Source: Clostridia bacterium
GTDB taxonomy: Bacteria; Bacillota_A; Clostridia; Oscillospirales; SIG627
DNA: 16,140 bases
Assembly: GCA_017508505.1 (NCBI GenBank)
Contig: JAFVYT010000124.1
Span: 1 to 16,140 of the forward strand
Reading direction: 5' to 3'
In this document: piece after piece, positions 1 to 6,982 of the stretch
How positions within the stretch are numbered: position 1 is the stretch's first letter
Layout of the letters: the number at the start of each line of letters is the position of its first letter
Made by a program: the position numbers and the translations under genes
Notes under the pieces: model-generated
Database searches by the model: none
What the model was told of the DNA's origin: nothing
Seen by the model: only the letters and a program-made list of their open reading frames with translations

Positions 1-613
1 CATCGCCAAGGCCGGGCAGGATATACTTGTTTTCGTTCAGGCATCTGTCCAGGGTGGAAACGTAGATCTTTACGTCCGGATGTGCCTCGGCCACGCGGGA
101 AACACCCTCGGGTGCGCCGATGATGGCCATAAACTTGATATTCTTGCAGCCGCGGCTTTTCAGCAGCTGGATAGCGTCGCACGCGCTGCCACCGGTCGCC
201 AGCATAGGGTCAACCACAAGCACAAGCTTGTCCTCAATGCCCACGGGCAGCTTGCAGTAGTAGGACTGCGGCTCAAAGGTGGTTTCGTCGCGGTACATAC
301 CGATGTGCCCCACCTTTGCAAGGGGGAACAGCACGTGGATGCCGTTCACCATACCGAGCCCCGCACGGAGGATCGGCACGATCACGATGGAGTTGTCCAC
401 CACGACCTTCTGGGTGCAGACCTCAAGGGGCGTTTTCACCTCGACCTCGGTGGTCATAACCCCGTCCTTCAGGCTCTCGTAGGTCATCAGGGTCGTGATC
501 TCCTCCACCAGCTCGCGGAACTCCTTCATGCTGGTGCGCTCATCCCGCAAAATGGCGATCTTGTGGCGGATCAGCGGATGATCAAAAATAACTACGTTGT
601 CGTAATGCTTCAT
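1..613 (-). CDS. upp: Uracil phosphoribosyltransferase, 3' end cut by window edge
   Basis: Converts uracil plus PRPP to UMP in the cytosol (pyrimidine salvage). Translating the minus strand from the ATG at 613-611 gives MKHYDNVVIFDHPLIRHK, then VPILRAGLGMV near residue 80 and the PRPP-binding loop VDPMLATGGSA starting near residue 134, all hallmarks of Upp. The reading frame runs off the window at residue 204 in PGLGD; family members usually finish with about nine more residues (AGDRxFGTK), so nearly the whole protein is present. The ATG lies 3 bp after the permease stop codon, and an AAAGGAG-like ribosome binding site sits inside the end of the permease gene, so the two genes are one operon and are probably translationally coupled. 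Identification is very secure. Confidence 0.97.
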   Translation of the reverse strand, partial: MKHYDNVVIFDHPLIRHKIAILRDERTSMKEFRELVEEITTLMTYESLKDGVMTTEVEVKTPLEVCTQKVVVDNSIVIVPILRAGLGMVNGIHVLFPLAKVGHIGMYRDETTFEPQSYYCKLPVGIEDKLVLVVDPMLATGGSACDAIQLLKSRGCKNIKFMAIIGAPEGVSRVAEAHPDVKIYVSTLDRCLNENKYILPGLGD

Positions 614-616
614 GGT

Positions 617-2020
617 TCAGGCTCCTTTTTTGTCGGACTTGTTCCCTTTGTTCAAAAGAATGTTTGTAACGATTCCGAGAATCAGGGCGCAGGCGATGGT
701 GGTAACGGTGATCTTGCCGATGGTAAGGCTCAAGCCGCCGATGCCGGGGATGAGGATGGCGGAAACGACGAAGAGGTTTCTGCTGTCACCCAGGTCTACC
801 TGCTGGATCATCTTCAGACCCGAAACCGCAATGAAGCCGTAGAGGGCCACGCAAACACCGCCCATGACACAGTTGGGGATGGACGCAAGGAGGGTTACGA
901 AGGGCCCAAAGAAGGAAATGACCATACACATGATCGCGGCGGTGGTGATGGTCACCACGGAGGCGTTGCGGGTGATGGCAACACATCCGACCGATTCGCC
1001 GTAGGTGGTATTGGGGCAACCGCCGAAGAAGGCACCCGCGATGGAGCCGACGCCGTCACCCAGCAGGGTGCGGTGCAGGCCGGGATCCTCCAACAGATCC
1101 GCATCGATGATGGTGGAAAGGTTCTTGTGGTCTGCGATATGCTCTGCAAATACCACGAATGCAACGGGAACGTAGGCCACGGCAACGGTGGCGATGTACG
1201 CACCGTCGATGCTCTTGATGCCTTCAAGAGCCCCAAGGAACGTGAAATCGGGAACGGTGAAGATCTGCATATCCCGGAATGCGCTGAAATTGATCACCTG
1301 CAGGGCAACGTTGTCCGTTGCGATGCCGATGGCGGTGAAGACGGAGGCTACGATGTAGCCGACGCCGATGCCGAGGATGAAGGGGATCAGCTTTGCCATC
1401 TTTTTACCGTAAACCGAGAACATAAAAATCGCAAACAGGGTGATCAGACCGCAGGCAAGGGCGACGTAGGGGCTGCAGCCCGAAACCATGGATACGCTGT
1501 CCACGATCTCGCCGTCCACGATGATCTGCTCGGTCTTTTCCACCATGACCTTACCCGTGGTCAGGTCTCCGACTGCGTTTACCGCGAGAGAAAGACCGAT
1601 CAGTGCGACCGTGGGGCCGATGACCACCGTGGGCATCAGCTTGTTGATCCAGGCAACGCCTGCAAATTTAACGATTACGGCGATGAGCACGTAAACAAGG
1701 CCCGCGAAAACCGCACCGAGGATCAGGCCCGCATACCCTGCCGCGGCCGAAACGGCACCGCCGAAGGCGGCGAACATCGAGCCGATAAAGGCGAAGGAGG
1801 AGCCGAGGAACACGGGACTGCGGAACTTGGTGAAGAGCTGATACACGAGGGTGCCGACTCCTGCGCCGAAGAGCGCGGCGGACTGGCTCATCCCATTTCC
1901 GATGATGGTGGGAACCAAAATGGTGGCTGCTAGAATCGCAAGCACCTGCTGCAGTGCAAAAACGAGCATACTGCCAAACTTCGGTTTGTCATGAATGCCG
2001 TAAACAAGGTTGTTTGCCAT
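617..2020 (-). CDS. uraA: Uracil permease, NCS2 (nucleobase:cation symporter 2) family
   Basis: Proton-coupled uracil uptake through the cytoplasmic membrane. The 467-residue product has the normal NCS2 length and many hydrophobic segments. Family marks are visible: FALQQVLA in the first helix (about 21-28), GSSFAFIG (73-80), FAEHIADHKNLS (291-302) and the signature PNTTYGESVG (336-345). E293 and E342 lie where the two substrate-binding and proton-coupling glutamates of E. coli UraA are expected. A polar loop at about 153-178 is longer than in many homologues. The start at 2020 has AGGAG 8 bases upstream. It is the first gene of an operon with upp immediately downstream, which fits uracil rather than xanthine as substrate. 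It may equally be named pyrP. Confidence 0.95.
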   Translation of the reverse strand: MANNLVYGIHDKPKFGSMLVFALQQVLAILAATILVPTIIGNGMSQSAALFGAGVGTLVYQLFTKFRSPVFLGSSFAFIGSMFAAFGGAVSAAAGYAGLILGAVFAGLVYVLIAVIVKFAGVAWINKLMPTVVIGPTVALIGLSLAVNAVGDLTTGKVMVEKTEQIIVDGEIVDSVSMVSGCSPYVALACGLITLFAIFMFSVYGKKMAKLIPFILGIGVGYIVASVFTAIGIATDNVALQVINFSAFRDMQIFTVPDFTFLGALEGIKSIDGAYIATVAVAYVPVAFVVFAEHIADHKNLSTIIDADLLEDPGLHRTLLGDGVGSIAGAFFGGCPNTTYGESVGCVAITRNASVVTITTAAIMCMVISFFGPFVTLLASIPNCVMGGVCVALYGFIAVSGLKMIQQVDLGDSRNLFVVSAILIPGIGGLSLTIGKITVTTIACALILGIVTNILLNKGNKSDKKGA

Positions 2021-2050
2021 TTTTATTTCTCCTGTTCTGTTACAATTTGT

Positions 2051-2069
2051 AAACGATTTGTTATCGTTT
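2051..2069. promoter_or_regulatory. Palindrome at the uracil operon transcription start, candidate operator
   Basis: AAACGAT-ttgtt-ATCGTTT is a perfect 7-bp inverted repeat with a 5-bp spacer, starting about 6 bp downstream of the -10 box. Its position over the expected start point suits a repressor site. The cognate regulator is not identified. Confidence 0.45.
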
Positions 2070-2074
2070 CATTC

Positions 2075-2102
2075 ATTCTACCACACTTTCAAAAAAAGTC
2101 AA
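2075..2102 (-). promoter_or_regulatory. Sigma-A type promoter of the uracil permease-upp operon
   Basis: On the minus strand a -35 box TTGACT (2102-2097) is followed after 16 bp by a -10 box TAGAAT (2080-2075). Transcription would start near 2068, leaving a leader of about 50 nt before the permease ATG. That is too short for a PyrR-type or riboswitch attenuator. Confidence 0.8.
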
Positions 2103-2177
2103 CTTTTGTCGTATGCTTTTTTGTTATCTCCCCCATACCGCATCCTTTTTGTCCCTCAAAATGGCATAAAAAAGGAA

Positions 2178-2200
2178 GACAGCGGACGGTTCTGTGTCTT
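2178..2200 (+). repeat. Dispersed REP-like repeat, copy A
   Basis: Contains the 17-mer GGACGGTTCTGTGTCTT (2184-2200), found identically in two other gaps of this window (10900-10916, and 14088-14104 on the other strand). Here it lies inside a perfect inverted repeat GAAGACA (2175-2181) / TGTCTTC (2195-2201), which can form a hairpin. Confidence 0.75.
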
Positions 2201-2211
2201 CTGGGAAAAAT

Positions 2212-2350
2212 GTGCTTTCTTGCTTAGAGCAAAGAAGGAAAAATTTACCTTGAAGTTTTTTGATCCAAACTTTTTTGAAAAAAAGTTTGGTGGGGTATGG
2301 GACAAGGCCCCATAAATCCCCCGTTGGGAAGCGGGGCAAGGCCTCATAAA
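2212..2350. repeat. Composite intergenic element of stacked inverted and direct repeats
   Basis: No gene is supported between 2103 and 2426. This stretch contains a small hairpin TTGCT-tag-AGCAA (2220-2232), a perfect 12-bp inverted repeat CCAAACTTTTTT / AAAAAAGTTTGG with only 2 bp between arms (2265-2290), and an imperfect direct repeat matching at 16 of 18 bases (2299-2316 and 2333-2350, GGGACAAGGCCCCATAAA and GGGGCAAGGCCTCATAAA). The arrangement resembles intergenic elements I recall from gut Clostridia, but that recollection is unverified. Confidence 0.55.
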
Positions 2351-2375
2351 GTCCCTGCCTTCCCTTCCCCAAAAG

Positions 2376-2403
2376 AAAAACCATCCTTCACGGATGGTTT
2401 TTC
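2376..2403 (-). terminator. Intrinsic terminator of the GH2 operon
   Basis: On the minus strand, AAAAA CCATCC GTGAA GGATGG TTTTT (stem 2381-2386 with 2392-2397) lies about 30 bp after the GH2 stop codon. The A and T tracts on both sides would let it work in both directions. Confidence 0.85.
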
Positions 2404-2426
2404 TCAGCTTGTCCTCTCAATGGTCG

Positions 2427-4652
2427 TTATTTTGGCTTGCGGACGGTGCGAAGCTTTCGATCCAGGGTAGAAAAATCCTCTTCGGAGCAAACGCGGAAGG
2501 ATTGCATCGCAAGGATGCTTTTCTGTCCCAAGGGCCTGCGGGCCCAGTTGGGAAGCTTGTTGCAAAAGGTCATTTTTTGATTGATGTCAAGAGCGTCGCA
2601 GGTCATAATCCAGCCTCGAAGGATCTGAGCACACTCCTCGATGGCATAAAGCTCCTTTATGGGCATTTGAATGCTGCAGCCCTCGTCCCCCAGATCGGTG
2701 GCGGAATCCTCCTGCAAAAACCAGTTGCCCGCTTGCATTGCGGCGGTAATATCCGGAACGTCGTAGGCGGTATTGTGCGACGCTACCCCGTAAAGGGTGA
2801 CGGTATCCTCTGCCGAAGCGGTTCGCGCGGTCAGGATGTTTTCCCCGTCCAGAAGGGGCAGGCTTTGGAATTCGACTGCGTGATGCTCGGCTGCAAGGGT
2901 GGCGTACTCCTTCCCGTTCAGGATCAGCGTGACGTTCTCTTCGTTGGTATAGACGGTCACGCTTCGCTCGTCCGGGGCTCGGTCCGCAAAGCGCCGTCCC
3001 GCAATATGAACCATGGGAGTCTCGGACCAATAGGCCTGATAGAGGAAGAAGGTGTCCTTTTTCGTTTTGCGATCATAGGTGATAAGGCCCTTGCAGTTGC
3101 GACCCTTGACTCCACCCTCATTTCGCTGATCTGCCGCAAAATCAAACATATTCCAAACGTGGGTTGCCCAGATCCAAGGGCGCGTCTCGAAGCATTTCAG
3201 CAGGTGGTGGTGATAGGCGAGGGCATACTCCTCCGTATAATCGTGCCCGAAGGGGCGGGCGGAGTGCCAGGTGATCACGTGATCTGCTCCGTATTCGGAA
3301 AGGCCGTAGGGCTTATGGGGGTACAGAGCGTGGAATTCATCCATTTTGGGGCCGTTGTCCTCGGTGGCACCTCTGTACCAGCCATAGTAGTTGTTGTAGC
3401 TGACCAGATCCGTAATGGTATTGTGTGGGTGGATATAGGGCGTCCGCGAAAGCTGAGCCATCACCGTAAGGCGACCGGGATCCAGCCTCTTGCAGAGCGC
3501 GTTGAGATCGCAGAGATTCCGATACAGGGCCTCGTTCTCCGGACCGATGATGATCTCGTTGGAAATGCCCCACACGATAATGGAGGGACGGTTATAATTT
3601 TGCGTGATGAGCTCTGCCATTTGGGAAAGGGAATTTTCCTTTGCCGCATCCCCCGCCATAAACTGGCTGATAAAAGGGATCTCCGCCCAGATGCAAAAGC
3701 CCATTTCGTCACACAGATCGTAGAAAACGGGTGCGTGCTGATAGTGCGCAAGACGGACGGTGTTGGCACCGATTTGGCGGATGAGCTCCGCATCCTCGCG
3801 ATGCTCCTTCTCCGTAATCGCCCAGCCCATATTTTCCCTGTCCTGATGGCGACAAACTCCGCGCAGGGGGAAGCTTTTTCCATTCAGGAAAAATCCTCTC
3901 TCGGGGTCCACGTGGTAGCTTCGGTAGCCGTAGCGCTCCGTGACCTGATCCAGAAGCTCGCCGTCGCAAAGCAGGGACACCCGCGCTTGGTACAAATAGG
4001 GATCCTTGATGCCGTGCCAAAGGTGAGGGGAGGGAACCACCGTTTCCCAAACGCTGTGCTCCTCTGCCGCAAGCGTCGTTTCTCCGACGGTGCAGCCCTC
4101 CTTGTCCAGAAGCTCCAGATGAAGCTGACAGCCCTCAGCGTCGGTGGTGAATACGTCCAGTCGGGTTCTTCCCGTGTGGTTAGGGGTGACAAAAACCGCC
4201 GAGCTGCCTGATTTTGTCAGGGAAATATGTGCCTTTTCCACCTCCAGAAGGGCGATTTCACGGTAGATCCCGCCGTAAAAGGTAAAGTCTGCTCTTTGGG
4301 GATAGATGTGGCTCGGTTCGTTGGAGACCTTGACGGTCAAATCCCGCTCGCCGCAGGCTATATCCTCGGTCAACTCAAAACGGAAGGTGGAAAAGCCTCC
4401 CTCGTGGGTGCCGACCTCTCTCTTGCCGCAAGAAACGGTTGCCTTGTGGTTGACTCCCAAAAACTCAATGAACTGCCGCTTTCCTTCCGTGGGAGCGGGC
4501 AGGGTGATCCGATAGGTGCATTCCCTGCGCTCATAATCGTCGCCGCCGTCCTGCCCGTCCAGAGCATTCCAGGTGTGGGGCAAGGAAACGGGAGACGGGG
4601 TCTCCTCTGCCTTCGAAAAAAGCGCCTTTGTTATCAGTGTGCGTGTACGCAT
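2427..4652 (-). CDS. Glycoside hydrolase family 2 (beta-galactosidase / beta-glucuronidase type)
   Basis: Retaining glycosidase of GH2, 741 residues, no signal peptide, so probably cytosolic. Order: N-terminal sugar-binding sandwich (about 1-140, with SLPHTWN), immunoglobulin-like domain (about 145-245), TIM barrel from RGVCRHQD (264-271). The acid/base is E366 in WGISNE and the nucleophile E453 in GLSEYG. After W500 comes GRNCKG, giving N519-x-K521-G, where uronate-recognising GH2 enzymes carry an NxK motif; similar sequence also occurs in GH2 galactosidases, so the substrate is open. Residues about 550-620 form a further beta domain. The last 100 (GCSIQMPIKELYAIEECAQI...) look helical and are not part of the minimal fold. 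GGAG lies 5 bases before the ATG. Last gene of the cluster, 42 bp after the lipoprotein gene, and followed by a terminator. Confidence 0.93.
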   Translation of the reverse strand: MRTRTLITKALFSKAEETPSPVSLPHTWNALDGQDGGDDYERRECTYRITLPAPTEGKRQFIEFLGVNHKATVSCGKREVGTHEGGFSTFRFELTEDIACGERDLTVKVSNEPSHIYPQRADFTFYGGIYREIALLEVEKAHISLTKSGSSAVFVTPNHTGRTRLDVFTTDAEGCQLHLELLDKEGCTVGETTLAAEEHSVWETVVPSPHLWHGIKDPYLYQARVSLLCDGELLDQVTERYGYRSYHVDPERGFFLNGKSFPLRGVCRHQDRENMGWAITEKEHREDAELIRQIGANTVRLAHYQHAPVFYDLCDEMGFCIWAEIPFISQFMAGDAAKENSLSQMAELITQNYNRPSIIVWGISNEIIIGPENEALYRNLCDLNALCKRLDPGRLTVMAQLSRTPYIHPHNTITDLVSYNNYYGWYRGATEDNGPKMDEFHALYPHKPYGLSEYGADHVITWHSARPFGHDYTEEYALAYHHHLLKCFETRPWIWATHVWNMFDFAADQRNEGGVKGRNCKGLITYDRKTKKDTFFLYQAYWSETPMVHIAGRRFADRAPDERSVTVYTNEENVTLILNGKEYATLAAEHHAVEFQSLPLLDGENILTARTASAEDTVTLYGVASHNTAYDVPDITAAMQAGNWFLQEDSATDLGDEGCSIQMPIKELYAIEECAQILRGWIMTCDALDINQKMTFCNKLPNWARRPLGQKSILAMQSFRVCSEEDFSTLDRKLRTVRKPK

Positions 4653-4675
4653 AGCTTCTCCATTCCGTTTTTTGT

Positions 4676-4696
4676 CGAGCGACGCTCGCTTTTTTT
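4676..4696 (+). other. Intercistronic hairpin with a T tract on the opposite strand
   Basis: CGAGCG-A-CGCTCG (4676-4688) is followed on the plus strand by C and seven T. It has the form of an intrinsic terminator for plus-strand transcription, although no plus-strand gene is nearby. On the minus strand it is a hairpin between the lipoprotein stop and the GH2 start with no U tract after it, so it should not stop the operon and may instead protect or process the mRNA. Confidence 0.4.
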
Positions 4697-6026
4697 ATTC
4701 TGCCTTCAGGATGCCGGTATAGAAGACCGGTCTCAAGCCGTTGCCGAGCTGAACGGAAAGCTCAACGGTGTGGCTTCCGTCCGCAAATTTTTGAAGTGCG
4801 CTGGAGGGGATCGCACCCTTCAGTGCCATATCGTTTTTCAAAAAGCCGTTGTTGTTTTTCGAATAGCGGAAGACCTCCTTGCCGTCTCCGTCCTTTACCT
4901 TGATGTAAAAATCAAGCACCAGATAGTTTGCGCTGACGGTGGAAACGCTCAGTTCGTGAACGGTAGCACCCTCGGCGGTATGGGTAAAGGCAACGGCGGC
5001 ATCCTCCACGGGATCGGTACCGAGGAATTCCGCAAAGGTGAAGGGAATATAGCAGGTGCTGAAAAGCTCGGCAAAGGAATACTTCCAGCTGTTGCCGCCG
5101 GCGATGTGATACTGCGTGCCGTCCGACTGCACTCTTCCGTATTTTTCCTCGTTTGTATTATAGCAGATCTGATCGTGGCAGATCAAGTAGCTTTCTTTTC
5201 CGTTGATGGTGCCGTCGGCGTTGCGCACGACAATGGGCTCGTCGCTGATCATTCTCACGTGGCCGGTGTTTACAATGCCGTCGGCCTTGTGCGTGGCGGC
5301 GTAGGACTCAAACATCACCTGCTCGCCGTTGGAGGCGACGATCTCGGGAGCGCCGTAGTCATCCTTTTCTCTGCCGATTTCGGTCAGGGTCAGGTCGTAT
5401 TCGTAGGGGCCCACCTTCAAAAAGCCGTTGGCGTGGGTCATACCCCAGGTCCACTGGAATCGGGGAATGGAGTTGATGCATCTTGCCCAGCCCATGGTGG
5501 CACCGCCAGAGCAAGCGTTTCCGAGCACCTTGGGCTCTACCATAAAGCGGGACATATTCAGAATACCGGTTTCGGAATCGTAGGAATCCATAATGCGGTA
5601 GAGGTTGCCGTAGCCGATGGTGATGTAGGGGATCCCTCCCGTGAGCTTGCCCTTTTCCAGCACTCTTGCGAAGTTTTGACTTTCCACCACGTAGTTATAA
5701 TCCCGATCGGGGATCCAGGTGAAGGTCATGGAAAGATCAAAGAAGCGAACGCAGATATCCCGAAGCTCCTCGGTGGACATCGAGGAATTGGCAATGGGGA
5801 TCGCATTGACGTCATCCCAGGTGAGGGGATCGTTTACCACGTGGTTGTATTCTACGGCGGGGGCTTTTTCCGTTTCTGTTTCCTCGGCCGTCGGCTCCGT
5901 CGTCTTCTGCTCCGTCTTTTCCACGGCGGCGGGCTCGGTCGCCTTCGTTTTCTCCGGTGTTTGCGTGCACGAGGCAAGGGGAAGAAGCATCGTAAGGCAT
6001 AGAATCAGGGCGAGAATTCGTTTCAT
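4695..6026 (-). CDS. Lipoprotein with a possible papain/NlpC-like cysteine peptidase domain
   Basis: 443 residues. Signal peptide MKRILALILCLTMLLPLASC with lipobox LASC, so C20 should be lipidated and the protein anchored outside the membrane. Residues 21-58 are a T/E/K-rich linker. The globular part has a GGIPYITIGYG stretch (130-140), then GNACSGGATMGWARC (C172), and TGHVRMIS (H256). A Cys followed about 85 residues later by a Gly-His-Val turn resembles the Cys/His pair of NlpC/P60 and related papain-like enzymes, but I do not recognise the family with certainty. A C-terminal region (about 345-443) reads as a beta-sandwich. Lies 80 bp after the propeller-like gene and 42 bp before GH2. No normal ribosome binding site precedes the ATG; the nearest GGGAG is over 30 bases away inside a hairpin. 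Function unproven. Confidence 0.85.
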   Translation of the reverse strand: MKRILALILCLTMLLPLASCTQTPEKTKATEPAAVEKTEQKTTEPTAEETETEKAPAVEYNHVVNDPLTWDDVNAIPIANSSMSTEELRDICVRFFDLSMTFTWIPDRDYNYVVESQNFARVLEKGKLTGGIPYITIGYGNLYRIMDSYDSETGILNMSRFMVEPKVLGNACSGGATMGWARCINSIPRFQWTWGMTHANGFLKVGPYEYDLTLTEIGREKDDYGAPEIVASNGEQVMFESYAATHKADGIVNTGHVRMISDEPIVVRNADGTINGKESYLICHDQICYNTNEEKYGRVQSDGTQYHIAGGNSWKYSFAELFSTCYIPFTFAEFLGTDPVEDAAVAFTHTAEGATVHELSVSTVSANYLVLDFYIKVKDGDGKEVFRYSKNNNGFLKNDMALKGAIPSSALQKFADGSHTVELSVQLGNGLRPVFYTGILKAE

Positions 6027-6037
6027 TATTTTTTTCG

Positions 6038-6062
6038 GGGATCACGGTGATTTCGTGCTCCC
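6038..6062 (-). promoter_or_regulatory. Leader hairpin burying the only purine-rich SD candidate of the lipoprotein gene
   Basis: On the minus strand GGGAGCACG (6062-6054) can pair with CGTGATCCC (6046-6038), nine positions with one mismatch and a 7-nt loop. The 5' arm contains GGGAG. The ATG follows 11 bases after the stem. No U tract follows, so it is not a terminator. Confidence 0.4.
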
Positions 6063-6106
6063 TTTTTCCTTTCTTTGGGTTTTTGTGTTGCAGGTGCGAT
6101 GGGGGC

Positions 6107-6982
6107 TTACAGCCTCTCAAAGATTTTGCATTTCTGGGTGTTGATCAGGAGCTTTTCCCGGTAGAAGGCACAGCACTCCACCTCTTCGTCGGCAAAGGGG
6201 GTGTCCCCCAGATCCTCACAAAGCTCGTATTTTTTCTCCTTTAAATCAATCATTCGCAGGGCGTTGGGGTATTCCTCTCTGCCGAAGCCAAAGGTGTACC
6301 ACAGCTTCCCGTTTCGAATGGTGCCGCCTTGGGTGATAAAGACGTGAAAGGGAAGGGTAAACTGCTCCAGGATGTCCTTCGGGGTCAGGGTCACGTCTCC
6401 CGACGTCGGGTCGGGCAGGGGGAACTTCGTCACGATGTACACGTTGTCGGGCTTGGAGAATTCCTTTCTCGTGCGATAGCGCGCGGAGAAGGTATAGCAC
6501 CATCCGCCCTCTACGTCTACAAGCCAAGCCGGCCATCCCCAGCCGGGGGCCTCGTAGGGGGTGTTTTCGATTCCTTCGTTTTTGTAATAGATCCTTTGTA
6601 CGGTCTCGGACGTAAAGCCGTCCTCTTCCCGTCGGAGCTGCTCCACGGCGCAATATCCGATGAAGCCCCTTTCGTCCGATTCGCCGCTGTTTCCCGCCGT
6701 CACGTAAAGCAAGGGGAATTCCTCCCCCACAAGGTGCGCACCGAACATAGCGTCGTTGGCGTGATTGGCATAGCGCTTGTCGGGCACACCGTCGTGGAAG
6801 GAGCCCAGCTTGAATACGCTGATGGGCTCTTTTTTCTTGGAAATCAGGTCGTACACGGCGGCGACGCCTGAGTGAAACAGAAGAAAGCCGTTGTCGCCGT
6901 GGACGGCGAAGCCCTGAACGCTCGTTCTTTTGCCGAGAAAGGCCTCCGTCGGATTTTCAAACTCCATAAAAAGCTCATACAT
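6107..6982 (-). CDS. Unrecognised cytosolic protein, probable beta-propeller
   Basis: 291 residues with no signal peptide or membrane segment. I do not recognise the family. The sequence alternates short beta-like stretches with aromatic/Gly turns (GFLLFHSGVAAVYDL, LLYVTAGNSGES, GWPAWLVDVEGGWCYTF, GTIRNGKLWYTFGFG), a pattern typical of beta-propeller blades. HANDAMFG (about 73-80) and GWGWPAW (about 148-154) are the most striking conserved-looking segments. The ATG at 6982 overlaps the end of the oxidoreductase gene by 8 bp, and GGAG lies 9 bases upstream, so the two genes are translationally coupled and their products probably act together. A start at the internal Met 6 is possible. Role in the cluster (accessory subunit, sugar-binding protein or enzyme) cannot be read from the sequence. 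Confidence 0.8.
   Translation of the reverse strand: MYELFMEFENPTEAFLGKRTSVQGFAVHGDNGFLLFHSGVAAVYDLISKKKEPISVFKLGSFHDGVPDKRYANHANDAMFGAHLVGEEFPLLYVTAGNSGESDERGFIGYCAVEQLRREEDGFTSETVQRIYYKNEGIENTPYEAPGWGWPAWLVDVEGGWCYTFSARYRTRKEFSKPDNVYIVTKFPLPDPTSGDVTLTPKDILEQFTLPFHVFITQGGTIRNGKLWYTFGFGREEYPNALRMIDLKEKKYELCEDLGDTPFADEEVECCAFYREKLLINTQKCKIFERL

Noticed and set aside
80..1933. Long plus-strand open frame (617 codons) opposite the uracil genes
   Set aside because: The encoded protein is low-complexity (G/D/H/N rich), spans two genes on the other strand with clear family motifs, and has no ribosome binding site. It is an antisense shadow of codon bias.
2021..2074. PyrR- or uracil-responsive attenuator ahead of the permease gene
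   Set aside because: The leader is only about 50 nt and has no terminator/antiterminator pair, only the short palindrome.
2394..6002. Two long plus-strand open frames (605 and 591 codons) opposite GH2 and the lipoprotein
   Set aside because: They lie antisense to proteins with recognisable domains and signal peptide, start without ribosome binding sites, and show no family motif.
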